DNA of 64,000 nt from Bradyrhizobium diazoefficiens (GCF_018131185.1 NZ_JAFCJE010000003.1:248001-312000), one strand, 5' to 3'. Shown: positions 37,936 through 49,527, counted from the stretch's first letter. Made by a program: numbers and translations. The notes: a model not told the origin generated them from the letters alone.

Positions 37936-38557
37936 GGCAGATCTCCGCCAGTTTCACGAAGGCGCGGGCGCGGTGCGACAGGCCGAGCCCAAGCGGCGGC
38001 AGCCCATGCTTCTCGATGCTTTCCATCTCGCCGAAAGTGCGGTTGTGGCCGTCGGGCAAAAACATCGGATCGTAGCCGAAGCCGGCAGTCCCGCGCGGCG
38101 GCCAGACCAACGTGCCGTCGACGCGCGCCTCGACCTCTTCGAGATGATCGTCCGGCCAGGCGACGCAGAGCGCGGAGACGAAATGCGCTCGTCGGTGGTC
38201 GGGCGTGGTGGCGCCGCGCTCCTGCAGCAGCCGCTCGATCTGCGCCATCGCCGCGTTGAAGTCCTTGCTCGGACCAGCCCAGCGCGCGCTGTAGATGCCG
38301 GGCGCGCCGTCCAGCGCGTCGACGACGATGCCGGAATCGTCGGCGAAGGCGGGAAGCTTGGTCGCCTGCGCCGCCGCGATCGCCTTGATCGCCGCGTTGC
38401 TGCGGAAATCGCCGCCGGTTTCGTCCGGCTCGCCGAGGCCGAGCTCGCCGGCCGACACCGCCGCGATGCCGTACGGCGCAAGCAGCTCCCGCATCTCGGC
38501 GAGCTTGCCGGGATTGTGGGTCGCGATGACGAGCTTGTCCGTGATTCGGCGGTGCAT
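37922..38557 (-). CDS. rdgB: XTP/dITP diphosphatase (RdgB/HAM1)
   Basis: RdgB removes inosine and xanthosine triphosphates from the nucleotide pool. The 211-residue protein shows [13 protein letters not shown], the [11 protein letters not shown] motif with catalytic acidic residues, YSARWAG, and [10 protein letters not shown]. The ATG at 38557 is chosen because it directly precedes the conserved N-terminal strand. It lies 11 bp after rph and overlaps the hemW start. Confidence 0.95.
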   Translation of the reverse strand: MHRRITDKLVIATHNPGKLAEMRELLAPYGIAAVSAGELGLGEPDETGGDFRSNAAIKAIAAAQATKLPAFADDSGIVVDALDGAPGIYSARWAGPSKDFNAAMAQIERLLQERGATTPDHRRAHFVSALCVAWPDDHLEEVEARVDGTLVWPPRGTAGFGYDPMFLPDGHNRTFGEMESIEKHGLPPLGLGLSHRARAFVKLAEICLEPR

Positions 38558-38568
38558 GGGCCTATTGA

Positions 38569-39282
38569 CTACGCCACAGCCAGTTTCTGCAAGTCCACCA
38601 GACGCGCGATGCCCTTCTGGGCCAGCGCCATCAACTTCAGGAACTCGTCCTGGGTGAACGGCTCGCGTTCCGCCGTGCCCTGCACCTCGACGATGCGGCC
38701 GTCGCCGGTCAAGACGAAATTGGCGTCGGTCTGGGCTTCCGAGTCCTCGGCGTAGTCGAGATCGAGCACCGGCGTGCCGTTGTAGATGCCGCAGGAGATC
38801 GCAGCGACGTTGTCGCGCATCACATTGGCCTTGATCATGTTGCGCGCCTTCATCCAGTTGATGCAATCGGCGAGCGCGACCCAGGCACCGGTGATCGAGG
38901 CCGTGCGGGTGCCGCCGTCGGCCTGGAGCACGTCGCAATCGACCGTGATCTGGCGCTCACCGAGCGCTTCGAGGTCGACGATGGTGCGAAGCGAGCGGCC
39001 GATCAGGCGCTGGATCTCGACGGTGCGGCCGCTTTGCTTGCCGGCGGAGGCCTCGCGACGGGTGCGTTCCGAGGTCGCGCGCGGCAGCATGCCGTATTCG
39101 GCGGTGACCCAGCCGCGGCCCTGGCCCTTCAGCCAGGGCGGCAGGCGCTCTTCCAGCGTGGCGGTGACCAGCACATGGGTATCGCCGAATTTCACGAGGC
39201 AGGAGCCTTCCGCGTATTTGACCACGCCGCGCTCCAGTGTCACGGGGCGCAGTTCGTCGGGCGCACGGCGGCTTGGCCGCAT
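38569..39282 (-). CDS. rph: Ribonuclease PH
   Basis: RNase PH is the phosphate-dependent 3' exoribonuclease that trims tRNA precursors. The 237-residue protein begins [13 protein letters not shown] and has [16 protein letters not shown], the catalytic [16 protein letters not shown] block and an intact C-terminus. The ATG at 39282 is the family start. It is divergent from hrcA across 169 bp, an arrangement shared by many alphaproteobacteria. Confidence 0.97.
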   Translation of the reverse strand: MRPSRRAPDELRPVTLERGVVKYAEGSCLVKFGDTHVLVTATLEERLPPWLKGQGRGWVTAEYGMLPRATSERTRREASAGKQSGRTVEIQRLIGRSLRTIVDLEALGERQITVDCDVLQADGGTRTASITGAWVALADCINWMKARNMIKANVMRDNVAAISCGIYNGTPVLDLDYAEDSEAQTDANFVLTGDGRIVEVQGTAEREPFTQDEFLKLMALAQKGIARLVDLQKLAVA

Positions 39283-39451
39283 GGGAAATCCTCCAAAACT
39301 CGCAGGTGTAGGGCTGTTCGCGGTGCTTGTAGGGGGGGTGAGGGTGGGCGGCAAGGTTTTTTCACCCCCCGATTTCGTGGCCGCGAACGCCACGCTTGTC
39401 AGAAGCGCCCGGGATAGACAAATTACGTGTATCTGAGAGGAGTTACTGTTT

Positions 39452-40540
39452 GTGACCCATCACGATCCGATCCATCTGATCGCGCCGCGCGCAGGCCTTG
39501 CCCAGCTCAACGAGCGTTCCCGCGACATCTTTCGGCAAATTGTCGAGAGCTATCTCGCGACCGGCGAGCCCGTGGGATCACGTAATATCTCGCGCCTCAT
39601 CGCGATGCCGCTGTCGCCGGCCTCGGTTCGCAACGTCATGGCCGACCTGGAACAGCTCGGCCTGATCTACGCGCCTCATACCTCTGCCGGCCGGTTGCCG
39701 ACGGAACTGGGCTTGCGCTTTTTCGTCGATGCCCTGATGCAAGTGGGCGACCTCAATGAGGCCGAGCGCCAGTCGATCCAGAGCCAGCTCACATCCGTCG
39801 GCCAGGCGCATTCGGTCGAGGCGGCGCTGGACCAGGCCCTGACGCGGCTGTCCGGACTCACGCGGGCGGCGGCTGTGGTGCTGACGCCAAAATCCAATGC
39901 GCGGCTCAAACACATCGAATTCGTCCGTCTGGAACCGGAGAAGGCCCTGGTCATCCTGGTCGGCGAGGACGGCCAGGTCGAAAACCGCGTGCTGTCGCTA
40001 CCGCCCGGAGTTCCCTCCTCGGCGATCACCGAGGCCGGGAATTTCCTCAATGCACGCATCCGCGGCCGCACTCTGGCCGAGGCCCGGCTCGAGCTCGAGA
40101 CGGCACTCGGGGAAGCCCGCGCCGAACTCGATCAGCTGACGCAGAAGGTGATCTCGGCCGGAATCGCAAGCTGGTCCGGCGGCGAGAACGAGGACCGCCA
40201 GCTCATCGTCCGCGGCCACGCCAATCTGCTGGAAGATCTGCACGCGCTGGAGGATCTGGAGCGGGTGCGTCTTTTGTTCGACGATCTCGAGACCAAGCGC
40301 GGCGTCATCGACCTCCTGGGCCGGGCCGAGACTGCGGAAGGCGTGCGCATCTTCATCGGCAGCGAGAACAAGCTGTTTTCGCTGTCAGGCTCCTCCACCA
40401 TCATCTCGCCCTATCGGGATGCCGCCGGCCACATCGTCGGCGTCCTGGGCGTGATCGGCCCGACGCGGCTGAATTATGCCCGCGTGATCCCGACCGTGGA
40501 TTATGCCGCCCGCATCGTCAGCCGCCTTTTGGGAGGCTGA
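39452..40540 (+). CDS. hrcA: Heat-inducible transcription repressor HrcA
   Basis: HrcA represses groESL-type genes by binding the CIRCE inverted repeat. The 362-residue protein has an N-terminal winged helix ([37 protein letters not shown]), a GAF-like core and the C-terminal HrcA domain ending with [12 protein letters not shown]. The GTG at 39452 is preceded by GAGAGGAG. No CIRCE element was spotted in the window, so its targets lie elsewhere. Confidence 0.95.
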   Translation: MTHHDPIHLIAPRAGLAQLNERSRDIFRQIVESYLATGEPVGSRNISRLIAMPLSPASVRNVMADLEQLGLIYAPHTSAGRLPTELGLRFFVDALMQVGDLNEAERQSIQSQLTSVGQAHSVEAALDQALTRLSGLTRAAAVVLTPKSNARLKHIEFVRLEPEKALVILVGEDGQVENRVLSLPPGVPSSAITEAGNFLNARIRGRTLAEARLELETALGEARAELDQLTQKVISAGIASWSGGENEDRQLIVRGHANLLEDLHALEDLERVRLLFDDLETKRGVIDLLGRAETAEGVRIFIGSENKLFSLSGSSTIISPYRDAAGHIVGVLGVIGPTRLNYARVIPTVDYAARIVSRLLGG

Positions 40541-40635
40541 CAGGCGTTTCCGCCGATCACGGGCGCTTGATTTTCGCGCGCTTAGGCACGATATCCGGGC
40601 CAACAATCCTGGAAACGAGTTCGAGATTAGAGCCG

Positions 40636-41253
40636 ATGACCGATCGAGACCGGCAACCCGAAGACACGACCGCGCCGACGCCTGAGCCCGTGGTGTCAAA
40701 GCCCTACATCATGCCCGACGATCCCGAGCCCGGCTCGGTCGAAACGTTGCAGAAGGAAGCCACCGAAGCGCGCGACCGCATGCTGCGGACGCTGGCCGAG
40801 ATGGAGAATCTGCGCAAGCGCACCGCCAAGGAGGTCGCCGACGCCCGCCTCTATGGCATCACCGGCTTTGCCCGCGACGTGCTCGACATCGCCGACAATC
40901 TCCAGCGCGCGCTCGATGCCGTTCCGGCCGAGGCCCGCGCCACGGCCGACCCCGGTCTGACCTCGCTGATCGAGGGCGTCGAGCTCACCGAGCGGTCCCT
41001 GCTCAACGCTCTGGAAAAGCACGGCGTGAAGAAGCTCGATCCGCAGGGCCAGAAGTTCGACCCGAACTTCCACCAGGCGATGTACGAAGTCCCCGATCCG
41101 TCGGTGCCGTCGGGCACCGTGGTCCAGATCATGCAGGCCGGCTATACCATCGGCGAGCGCGTGCTGCGCCCGGCTTTGGTCGGTGTCGCCAAGGGCGGCG
41201 CGAAGGCAGCGCCGGCGGCGAACAACAACGAGTCCAGCGACGCGCCGAACTGA
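40636..41253 (+). CDS. grpE: Nucleotide exchange factor GrpE
   Basis: GrpE releases ADP from DnaK. The 205-residue product has an acidic, disordered N-terminus, a long coiled coil (about 35-95; [14 protein letters not shown]), and the C-terminal beta domain with [35 protein letters not shown]. The ATG at 40636 is used; the open frame before it is unconserved. It lies 95 bp after hrcA in the usual hrcA-grpE order. Confidence 0.96.
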   Translation: MTDRDRQPEDTTAPTPEPVVSKPYIMPDDPEPGSVETLQKEATEARDRMLRTLAEMENLRKRTAKEVADARLYGITGFARDVLDIADNLQRALDAVPAEARATADPGLTSLIEGVELTERSLLNALEKHGVKKLDPQGQKFDPNFHQAMYEVPDPSVPSGTVVQIMQAGYTIGERVLRPALVGVAKGGAKAAPAANNNESSDAPN

Positions 41254-41261
41254 GTTTGGTT

Positions 41262-41365
41262 GTCATTCCGGGGCGCGACGTAGTCGCGAGCCCGGAATCC
41301 ATCGCGCAGCGGAGACAACCGTCTAATGGATTCCGGGCTCGCGCTGACGCGCGCCCCGGAATGAC
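41262..41365. repeat. Nested large palindromic repeat (GTCATTCCGGGGCGCG type)
   Basis: Two perfect inverted repeats are nested: a 16-bp outer arm (41262-41277/41350-41365) and a 17-bp inner arm (41286-41302/41326-41342), with a short AT-richer middle. The transcript would form a long hairpin. It sits 8 bp after the grpE stop and may end transcription or stabilise the message. The family is abundant in Bradyrhizobium genomes. Confidence 0.85.
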
Positions 41366-41385
41366 GGGAGGATAGAGCGCGTCGC

Positions 41386-42111
41386 CTACGCGCTCACCGC
41401 GATATCCGCCGACTGAATCCGCTTGACGCCGGCCTTGGCCATATCGGCCCAGGCCTTTGCCAGCGAACCCTGCGTGTCGATGCCGCGGCAGGCGTCTTCC
41501 ACCACATAGACCTCGAAGCCTGCCTTGCGCCCGTCGAGCGCGGTCCAGGCAACGCAGAAGTCTGTCGCCAAACCCGCCACGAAAACGCGCTTGATCTTGC
41601 GCCCCTTGAGGTATCCGGCAAGTCCCGTCGAGGTCTTGCCGTCGGCCTCGAGAAAGGCCGAATAGCTGTCGACGTTCTTGTGGAAGCCCTTGCGGATGAT
41701 GAGCTCGGCGTGCGGGATCGCAAGGTCCTTCGACAGCGCGGCTCCCTCGGTGCCCTGCACGCAATGGTCCGGCCACAGCACCTGCTTGCCGTAGGGAAGG
41801 TCGACGGTCTCGAACGGCTTCTTGCCCGAATGCACCGATGCGAACGAGACGTGGCCCGGCGTGTGCCAGTCCTGCGTCATCACCACATTCGCAAACGCTT
41901 TCGAGATCTTGTTGATGATGGGGACCACCTGCTCGCCCTCTTTCACCGCGAGACTGCCGCCGGGCAGGAAGCAGTTCTGCACGTCGATCACGAGCAGGGC
42001 GGAGGTCTCGTCAGGCTTGATCGGTGCCGCTGCAAAGAGTGCGGTCGGCGCGAGGCTCGCCAGCGCCGTCGTTCCGAGCATTGCCAAGACTTGTCGTCGG
42101 TCCAGCATCAT
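41386..42111 (-). CDS. pncA: Nicotinamidase-like cysteine hydrolase with an export signal
   Basis: The 241-residue protein is a PncA-type isochorismatase-fold hydrolase, which deamidates nicotinamide to nicotinate in NAD salvage. The triad is visible: Asp43 (VIDVQNCF), Lys141 and Cys186 (ATDFCV). Metal ligands fit DWH at 81-83 plus Asp52-region acidic/His positions. Unusually, residues 1-29 form a signal peptide of Tat-like appearance (LDRRQVLAMLGTTALASL, AAAP), so the enzyme is probably periplasmic. GGGAGG precedes two tandem ATGs. Confidence 0.88.
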   Translation of the reverse strand: MMLDRRQVLAMLGTTALASLAPTALFAAAPIKPDETSALLVIDVQNCFLPGGSLAVKEGEQVVPIINKISKAFANVVMTQDWHTPGHVSFASVHSGKKPFETVDLPYGKQVLWPDHCVQGTEGAALSKDLAIPHAELIIRKGFHKNVDSYSAFLEADGKTSTGLAGYLKGRKIKRVFVAGLATDFCVAWTALDGRKAGFEVYVVEDACRGIDTQGSLAKAWADMAKAGVKRIQSADIAVSA

Positions 42112-42227
42112 TCGCCTCCCTTGGGATGATCCAACGGAAGCGAAGCCTAGTTCCGTTCGTATACGAACAGAAGCCCGAAAATGCGGCCGTCCTGGTGAGG
42201 GGTTGGGCTGCCGGCCCCAAAACTCGC

Positions 42228-42255
42228 TGTCGTCCCTGCGTGCGCAGGAACGACA
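42228..42255. repeat. Short palindromic repeat (TGTCGTCCCTGCG type)
   Basis: TGTCGTCCCTGCG and CGCAGGAACGACA form a 13-bp stem with one mismatch and a two-base loop. Close copies occur at 60396-60421 and 63016-63043. It lies between two convergent or co-directional gene ends and could serve as a processing or termination hairpin. Confidence 0.7.
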
Positions 42256-42273
42256 CCGCGTATGCCGAACGAT

Positions 42274-43215
42274 TCAGCCCTTCGGCTGGATGCCGTCGCG
42301 CACGGCGCGGAAGCGGGTGAAGGCGGGCTGCCACTGGTCCCGCGGGGCGCTGGCGATGATGCGCAGCGAGGCGCCGCCGCTCGAGAAGCGGATCCACTGC
42401 ACCACGGTCACCGGGACTTTATCCTTGCCGCTGACGCCGTCGATCCGGGTCTCGAAGCCTTGCTGGCCATTGATGCGGATCGGCTCGGACATGGTGACGC
42501 GCGATTCGCGCACGCCGGGGATCTGAAGCGCCGCCTCCTGGGCGAAGCGGGCGCGGTCGCCCGCGGCTTGCGGGGTGGCGCCGATCAGGCCGAGGATCAT
42601 GAACGGCTTCGTCTCATAGCCGGTGCTCTCGTCGCCGTCGGCCAGGATGATGCTCGAGCCCGGCGCCAGCGTGCGGATGTCCTTGAAGTCGGCGAGATCG
42701 GTGATCTTGAACGGCATCAGCGCGATCTGCTCCTCGGCCGAGACCCGCTTGCGGGTGACGGCGGTCGCAAACATCTGCCGCACCGCTTCATCCGTGTAGA
42801 TCTTGGTCGCATTCTCCGGGATCTGCACCGCGACATAACCCGAGAAGCCGGCGCCCGGCACGATCATCGAATAGCGCTTCACCAGGGTGTCGCCGGCCTT
42901 GCCGCTTTCGGTGGTGAAATAGGCGAGGCCCGCGGGAGTCTCGACCTTGTCCTGCTTGACGCCATTCGCGCCCGCCGGATTGGAGTTGAAGGCGCTCACG
43001 ACCTCGCCATAGGCGGCCGGCGGCAGCTCGGTGATCAGCACCTTGACGCCGCCGTCCTCGCTCTCGAAGCCCGGAAAGGTTTTTGCGGTGTTGAGGCCGA
43101 CCAACGGCACCATGCCCAGGCGCAAGCCGGGCGGAAACACGGCGTCGGCGGCAAGGGCCGGAAACGCGGAGGTAATGAAGAGGGCGAGCGCGGCGAGGGG
43201 GCGGGTCAGCTTCAT
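42274..43215 (-). CDS. Secreted hypothetical protein
   Basis: The 313-residue protein has a clear signal peptide (PLAALALFITSAFPALAADA) and a beta-rich mature part containing YFTTESGKAGDTLVKRYSM and VVQWIRFSSGGASLRIIA. I do not assign a family. It resembles conserved periplasmic hypotheticals of rhizobia by overall layout. The ATG at 43215 is used because 77 codons of upstream frame are not signal-like. It is divergent from dnaK. Confidence 0.75.
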   Translation of the reverse strand: MKLTRPLAALALFITSAFPALAADAVFPPGLRLGMVPLVGLNTAKTFPGFESEDGGVKVLITELPPAAYGEVVSAFNSNPAGANGVKQDKVETPAGLAYFTTESGKAGDTLVKRYSMIVPGAGFSGYVAVQIPENATKIYTDEAVRQMFATAVTRKRVSAEEQIALMPFKITDLADFKDIRTLAPGSSIILADGDESTGYETKPFMILGLIGATPQAAGDRARFAQEAALQIPGVRESRVTMSEPIRINGQQGFETRIDGVSGKDKVPVTVVQWIRFSSGGASLRIIASAPRDQWQPAFTRFRAVRDGIQPKG

Positions 43216-43476
43216 GGGCACTCTGATTGGTTCACATTGAGGCCGTTCGATGGTCGGACACCGGGCCGCTTTGTCGCGCGAAGCAGCCGTGGCGGCTGCC
43301 CGGCCGGTCCGCCTTTTACCGGGTTTGGGCGTGCTGTAACAGGGCGAGGATCGGCCGCGGCAGCGGGGCTTGCCGAGGCTTGAACCTGTTAATAATTCCT
43401 CACCCGCAAGGGCGGTGAAGCCCGGATATGATCTTCCAAAACCCAATGTTTTCGCGGCAGAAACCCGACTTCGGTC

Positions 43477-43507
43477 CTTGCGGGCCCCTCCCCCCCTCCT
43501 ATATGAG
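43477..43507 (+). promoter_or_regulatory. RpoH (sigma-32) heat-shock promoter of dnaK
   Basis: CTTG (43477-43480) is followed after exactly 17 bp by CCTATATGAG (43498-43507). This fits the rhizobial RpoH consensus CTTG-N17/18-CYTATNTNNG at every fixed position. Transcription would start near 43514, leaving a leader of about 95 nt before dnaK. Established work on B. japonicum placed dnaKJ in the sigma-32-dependent class. The remainder of the 394-bp gap from 43216 shows no gene. Confidence 0.85.
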
Positions 43508-43609
43508 CCTCAATCATCGCAATATCGCGGATGTTTGATCTTAGGGGGTTTCGGTTTGGGTGCCTTCTGGGCCCAGCCAACCTGCTGCAAAAAGAAGGAT
43601 ATCGGGACC

Positions 43610-45511
<1,902 letters not shown>

Positions 45512-45560
45512 ACCCCAAGAGGGTGACGATGCGGACGGCTTGGACCCCACACGCGCTACC

Positions 45561-45585
45561 GGCCTCCTCCCCTGCGGGGGAGGCC
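45561..45585 (+). other. GC-rich hairpin between dnaK and dnaJ
   Basis: GGCCTCC(T)CCC and GGGGGAGGCC form a stem of about 10 bp with one bulge and a short loop. No T-run follows, so it should not be an efficient terminator. It may trim dnaJ expression relative to dnaK or protect the upstream message end. Confidence 0.5.
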
Positions 45586-45756
45586 GTCGTGTCGGGCTCG
45601 ACGGGACGGGCGCCCGTTACGATCAATCAATTTCCCGCCGCTATGCTGAACGCTGCCATGCAGCCCTCTGCCGCCAGGCGGAAGGCCGCCTATGTTGTCG
45701 CGTGGCGACGTTGTTTCGCTCCGACTTGAATCGCGATTGGATAGACCGAGTCCGAC

Positions 45757-46887
45757 ATGTCCACGTCCACCAAGCGCTGCTACTACGAGACCCTCGAGGT
45801 CGAACGCGATGCCGACGAAGGCAAGCTGAAGTCGTCGTTCCGCAAGCTCGCCATGAAATTCCATCCCGACCGCAATCCGGGGGATGAGACCAGCGAAGTC
45901 AAATTCAAGGAAATCAACGAGGCCTACGAAATCCTCAAGGACAAGGACAAGCGCGCCGCCTATGACCGCTACGGTCATGCTGCTTTCGAGCAGGGCGGCG
46001 GCGGTGGTGCCGGGTTCGGCGCGGGCTTCGCATCCTCTTTCTCCGACATCTTCGAAGATCTGTTCGGTATGGCCGGGCAGCGCGGCCGCGGCGGTCGCGA
46101 GCGCGGCGCCGACCTGCGCTACAACATGGAAATCACGCTCGAGGAAGCCTTTGGCGGCAAGACCGCGCAGATCGAGATTCCGGTTTCGGTCACCTGCGAG
46201 GCCTGCTCGGGCATCGGCGCCAAGGCCGGCACCAAGCCGAAGACCTGCTCGACCTGCGGCGGCGCCGGACGCGTGCGGCAGTCGCAGGGCTTCTTCACGC
46301 TCGAGCGTACCTGTCCGGGCTGCCAGGGACGCGGCCAGATGATCGAGGACGCCTGCCCGTCCTGCTCGGGTCAGGGCCGAGTCACCCGCGAGCGAAATCT
46401 TTCGGTCAACATCCCCCCGGGTGTCGAGGACGGCACAAGGATCAGGCTCGCCGGTGAGGGTGAGGCGGGGGTCCGCGGCGGTCCGCCCGGCGACCTCTAC
46501 ATCTTCCTGTCGCTGGTCCAGCACCAGTTCTTCCAGCGCGACGGCGCCGATCTGCATTGCCGTGTGCCGATCTCGATGGTGACGGCCGCCCTCGGCGGCG
46601 AATTCGAGGTGCCGACCATCGAGAAGAGCAAGGCCAAGGTGAAGGTACCGGCCGGGACCCAGTCGAACCGCCGATTCCGCATTGCATCAAAAGGCATGCC
46701 GGTGCTGCGGTCGCGCCAGATGGGCGACATGTATGTTCAGGTCGTGGTCGAGACGCCGCAGAACCTCACCAAGAAGCAGCAGGAACTGCTGGCCGAGTTC
46801 GAAAAGCTGTCAAGCGGCAACACCCAGCCGGAGTCCGAGGGGTTCTTCGCCAAGGTCAAGGATTTCTTCGGTAATCGGGCGAGTTGA
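45757..46887 (+). CDS. dnaJ: Co-chaperone DnaJ (Hsp40)
   Basis: DnaJ stimulates DnaK ATPase. The 376-residue class I protein has a J domain (about 6-72) with HPD at 36-38, a Gly/Phe-rich linker, a zinc-finger domain with four CxxCxGxG-like repeats ([32 protein letters not shown]) and the C-terminal substrate domain. It lies in the order dnaK-dnaJ. Confidence 0.97.
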   Translation: MSTSTKRCYYETLEVERDADEGKLKSSFRKLAMKFHPDRNPGDETSEVKFKEINEAYEILKDKDKRAAYDRYGHAAFEQGGGGGAGFGAGFASSFSDIFEDLFGMAGQRGRGGRERGADLRYNMEITLEEAFGGKTAQIEIPVSVTCEACSGIGAKAGTKPKTCSTCGGAGRVRQSQGFFTLERTCPGCQGRGQMIEDACPSCSGQGRVTRERNLSVNIPPGVEDGTRIRLAGEGEAGVRGGPPGDLYIFLSLVQHQFFQRDGADLHCRVPISMVTAALGGEFEVPTIEKSKAKVKVPAGTQSNRRFRIASKGMPVLRSRQMGDMYVQVVVETPQNLTKKQQELLAEFEKLSSGNTQPESEGFFAKVKDFFGNRAS

Positions 46888-46975
46888 CCCGGCTTGACCG
46901 TGCCGCCTTCGGCCTATACGTCTTTATGACCATTTTCTGACACGCCGCGGTCTTGCGGTCCCGTCCGGTCCAGAC

Positions 46976-47575
46976 ATGCCATTGCCATCGTCCGCGCGTG
47001 CGTTGAAGAAGCCTCGTCTCGATGACGAGGTGCGTTTTCTCAGATCGTGGATCGAAAAGCCGCTGCACATGGGCGCGGTGATGCCATCGGGCAAGTTGTT
47101 GGCCCGGACCATGGCCCATTACGTCGATGTCGATTCGGATGCGCCTGTGGTCGAGCTTGGACCCGGGACCGGCGCCATCACGTCGGCCCTGGTCGAGCGC
47201 GGTGTCGATCAGAAGCGTCTCGTCCTCGTCGAATACAATCCCGGTTTCTGCGCGCTGCTGCGCGACCGCTATCCGCAGGCCAAGGTGGTGCAGGGCGATG
47301 CCTATCGCCTGCGCGACACGCTCTGGAACGTGCTGAGCGCGCCGGCCTCCGCGGTCGTCTCCGGCCTGCCGCTCGTGACAAAACCGATGCTGACGCGCCT
47401 GCGGCTGATCCGCGACGCCTTCACGGCGCTCGCGCCCGGGGCGCCGTTCGTCCAGTTCACCTATGCGGTGGTGCCGCCGATCCCGAAATCGCTGCCCGGC
47501 GTGTCCACAGAGGCTTCGGAACGGATCTGGATGAACCTTCCGCCGGCCCGCGTCTGGGTGTATCGCAAGGACTAA
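46976..47575 (+). CDS. pmtA: Phospholipid N-methyltransferase PmtA
   Basis: PmtA methylates phosphatidylethanolamine toward phosphatidylcholine. The 199-residue SAM-dependent enzyme has motif I ELGPGTG at 60-66, YNPGFCALLRDRYP, and the SGLPLV motif in the acceptor region. In B. japonicum pmtA is described downstream of dnaKJ, and phosphatidylcholine matters for soybean symbiosis. The gene follows dnaJ by 88 bp, matching that order. Start ATG 46976 gives a short basic amphipathic N-terminus suited to membrane association. Confidence 0.88.
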   Translation: MPLPSSARALKKPRLDDEVRFLRSWIEKPLHMGAVMPSGKLLARTMAHYVDVDSDAPVVELGPGTGAITSALVERGVDQKRLVLVEYNPGFCALLRDRYPQAKVVQGDAYRLRDTLWNVLSAPASAVVSGLPLVTKPMLTRLRLIRDAFTALAPGAPFVQFTYAVVPPIPKSLPGVSTEASERIWMNLPPARVWVYRKD

Positions 47576-47632
47576 TTCCGCCGGCTTCCCATTGTGCACG
47601 GCGGGCTCGTTTCGCCGAACGCATGGGATCGG

Positions 47633-48211
47633 ATGTCCGCACCCAAAATCCTGATCATTCCCGGCTCGCTGCGCACCGGTTCGCACAATGCGAAGCTGGC
47701 TGCGGTCATAGCCCATGAATTCGTCCGGGCCGGCGTCGATGTCACCCGGATATCGCTCGCCGATTTCCCGCTGCCGATCTATGACGGCGACCTTCAGGCC
47801 AAATCCGGCATCCCGAAGCACGCCATCAATCTCAAGCGCATGATCGGCGCGCATCACGGCGTGCTGTTCGTCACGCCTGAATACAACGCCTCGGTGCCGC
47901 CGCTGCTCAAGAACGCGATCGACTGGGTCAGCCGCGTGCAGGAGCTGAACGAAGCGCGCGGCGAGGTGTTCCGCAGCCGCGCCTTCGCGCTCGCCGGCGC
48001 CTCGCAGAGCCGGCTCGGTGCGGCGCGTGCGCTGCAGGCCTTGCGGCTGATCCTGACCTCGTGCCACGCCAACGTGATAGCCAGCCAGCTCACGCTCGCC
48101 TTTGCCGATCAGGCCTATGACGATATGGACAGGCTCAAGAACGAGGGCGACATCGCCGCGTTGAAGGAGCTGGTCGCGCAGTTGATCGATATTTCCCAAC
48201 GCATGATGTGA
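47633..48211 (+). CDS. NADPH-dependent FMN reductase family protein
   Basis: The 192-residue flavodoxin-like protein has the FMN-binding PGSLRTGSHN loop at about 9-18 and TPEYNASVPPLLKNAIDW, the family signature. Members reduce FMN, quinones, azo compounds or chromate; the physiological substrate is unknown. The ATG at 47633 is chosen because the core strand follows at once; an upstream GTG at 47594 adds 13 residues. pyrF starts 6 bp downstream, so they are co-transcribed. Confidence 0.88.
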   Translation: MSAPKILIIPGSLRTGSHNAKLAAVIAHEFVRAGVDVTRISLADFPLPIYDGDLQAKSGIPKHAINLKRMIGAHHGVLFVTPEYNASVPPLLKNAIDWVSRVQELNEARGEVFRSRAFALAGASQSRLGAARALQALRLILTSCHANVIASQLTLAFADQAYDDMDRLKNEGDIAALKELVAQLIDISQRMM

Positions 48212-48217
48212 GGTGAC

Positions 48218-48931
48218 ATGACGCCAGCCGAGATCGCTCCCAAGGACCGCCTGATCGTCGCGCTCGATCTGCCCAGCGTCGATGCCGCGGAGGCGACGAT
48301 CAACCGTCTCGGCGACAGCGTCACCTTCTACAAGATCGGTTACCGGCTCGCTTATGCCGGCGGATTGCCGCTGGTCGGCAAGCTCGCCGACAAGGGCAAG
48401 AAGGTCTTTCTCGATCTCAAGCTGCACGACATCGGCAACACCGTGACGCAAGGCGTCGAGAGCATCACCAGGCTTGGCGCCACCTTCCTCACCGTGCACG
48501 CCTACCCACAGACCATGAAGGGCGCGATCGAAGGCCGCGGCAATTCGAGCCTGAGGATTCTCGCGGTCACGGTGCTGACCTCCTACAACGAGGACGATCT
48601 GCATGCGGCCGGCTATCGGCTCGGCGTCTCCGAGCTGGTCGAGGCGCGCGCGCAGCAGGCGCAGGTGCTTGGCATCGACGGACTGGTGTCCTCGCCGGAG
48701 GAAGTTGGAGCCTTGCGCAAGATCGTCGGCCACCAGATGCATCTCGTCACACCGGGCATCCGGCCGGTCGGTTCGGCGACCGGCGATCAGAAGCGCATCA
48801 TGACGCCGGGCCGCGCGATCGCCGCCGGCGCCGACTATCTCGTCGTCGGACGGCCGATCGTCGAAGCCGCCGACCCGAAGGCGATTGCGGAAGCCATCCA
48901 GGCCGAGATCGCGCAGGCGCTCGGAGCATGA
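48218..48931 (+). CDS. pyrF: Orotidine 5'-phosphate decarboxylase
   Basis: PyrF makes UMP from OMP, the last step of de novo pyrimidine synthesis. The 237-residue TIM-barrel has [12 protein letters not shown], the catalytic [13 protein letters not shown] with Lys and Asp, and TPGIRPVG plus VVGRPIVEA at the phosphate site. Its stop codon TGA (48929-48931) lies inside the palindromic repeat at 48924-48992, so the final codons come from the repeat boundary. Confidence 0.96.
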   Translation: MTPAEIAPKDRLIVALDLPSVDAAEATINRLGDSVTFYKIGYRLAYAGGLPLVGKLADKGKKVFLDLKLHDIGNTVTQGVESITRLGATFLTVHAYPQTMKGAIEGRGNSSLRILAVTVLTSYNEDDLHAAGYRLGVSELVEARAQQAQVLGIDGLVSSPEEVGALRKIVGHQMHLVTPGIRPVGSATGDQKRIMTPGRAIAAGADYLVVGRPIVEAADPKAIAEAIQAEIAQALGA

Positions 48932-48992
48932 TCCGGACCCGAAGGCCGCGTTAGCGCAAAATGTGACGCGGTTTTCCGATCAGATCATGCTC
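48924..48992. repeat. Palindromic repeat overlapping the pyrF stop
   Basis: GAGCATGATC (48924-48933) and GATCATGCTC (48983-48992) form a perfect 10-bp outer stem around a GC-rich middle that includes GCGTTAGCGC and GTGACGCGGTTTTCC. The GCATGATC arm matches the repeat at 21200-21221. It may form the 3' end structure of the pyrF message. Confidence 0.8.
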
Positions 48993-49031
48993 AAATAGAG
49001 ATCACCTCAAGCAACAACAGGGAGAAGCACA

Positions 49032-49343
49032 ATGGCAAAAGGCTACTGGATCGGGCGCGTCGATGTGAGCAGTGACGAGGGCTACAAGCCCTATGCCGTC
49101 GCCAACGGTCCAATCTTCAAGAAATGGGGCGGTCGCTTCGTCGTGCGTGCCGGCAAGTTCACCACCGTCGAGGGCGCCAGCCGCACCCGCAACGTCGTCA
49201 TCGAATTCCCGGACTACGAAACCGCCCTGGCCTGCTACAACTCACCGGAATACCAGGCCAACATCAAGGTGCGCCAGCCGCACTCGGTCGCCGACCTCAT
49301 CATCATCGAGGGCTATGACGGCCCGCAGCCGTCGGACGGTTGA
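49032..49343 (+). CDS. DUF1330 domain protein
   Basis: The 103-residue product is a DUF1330 protein of the dimeric alpha/beta-barrel (ferredoxin-like) type, with MAKGYWIGRVDVSSDEGYKPY at the start (shown in part) and the FPDYETALACYNSPEYQ block. Members are small and abundant in proteobacteria; no enzyme activity is known to me. A GGGAGAAG Shine-Dalgarno precedes the ATG. It stands alone between a repeat and dapB. Confidence 0.88.
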   Translation: MAKGYWIGRVDVSSDEGYKPYAVANGPIFKKWGGRFVVRAGKFTTVEGASRTRNVVIEFPDYETALACYNSPEYQANIKVRQPHSVADLIIIEGYDGPQPSDG

Positions 49344-49527
49344 GGCGCGACCTCGGCCTGTATGGCTCGAGACGCCGGCCTGCGGCCGGCTCCTCACCAT
49401 GAGGTCTGATATCCTGCCGCGACACGAGACCTCATCCTGAGGGCCCGCCGCAGGCGAGCCTGCCTGATCCCCTCGGTTGCCGGAACTGGCTCCCCCCGCT
49501 AAAACGGCCTCCGAAGAGGATCATACC

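Noticed and set aside
39283..39451. CIRCE element before hrcA
   Set aside because: No TTAGCACTC-N9-GAGTGCTAA-like repeat was found; autoregulation by HrcA cannot be supported here.
46856..48742. 628-codon minus-strand frame
   Set aside because: Antisense to pmtA, the FMN reductase gene and pyrF, all with clear conserved motifs.
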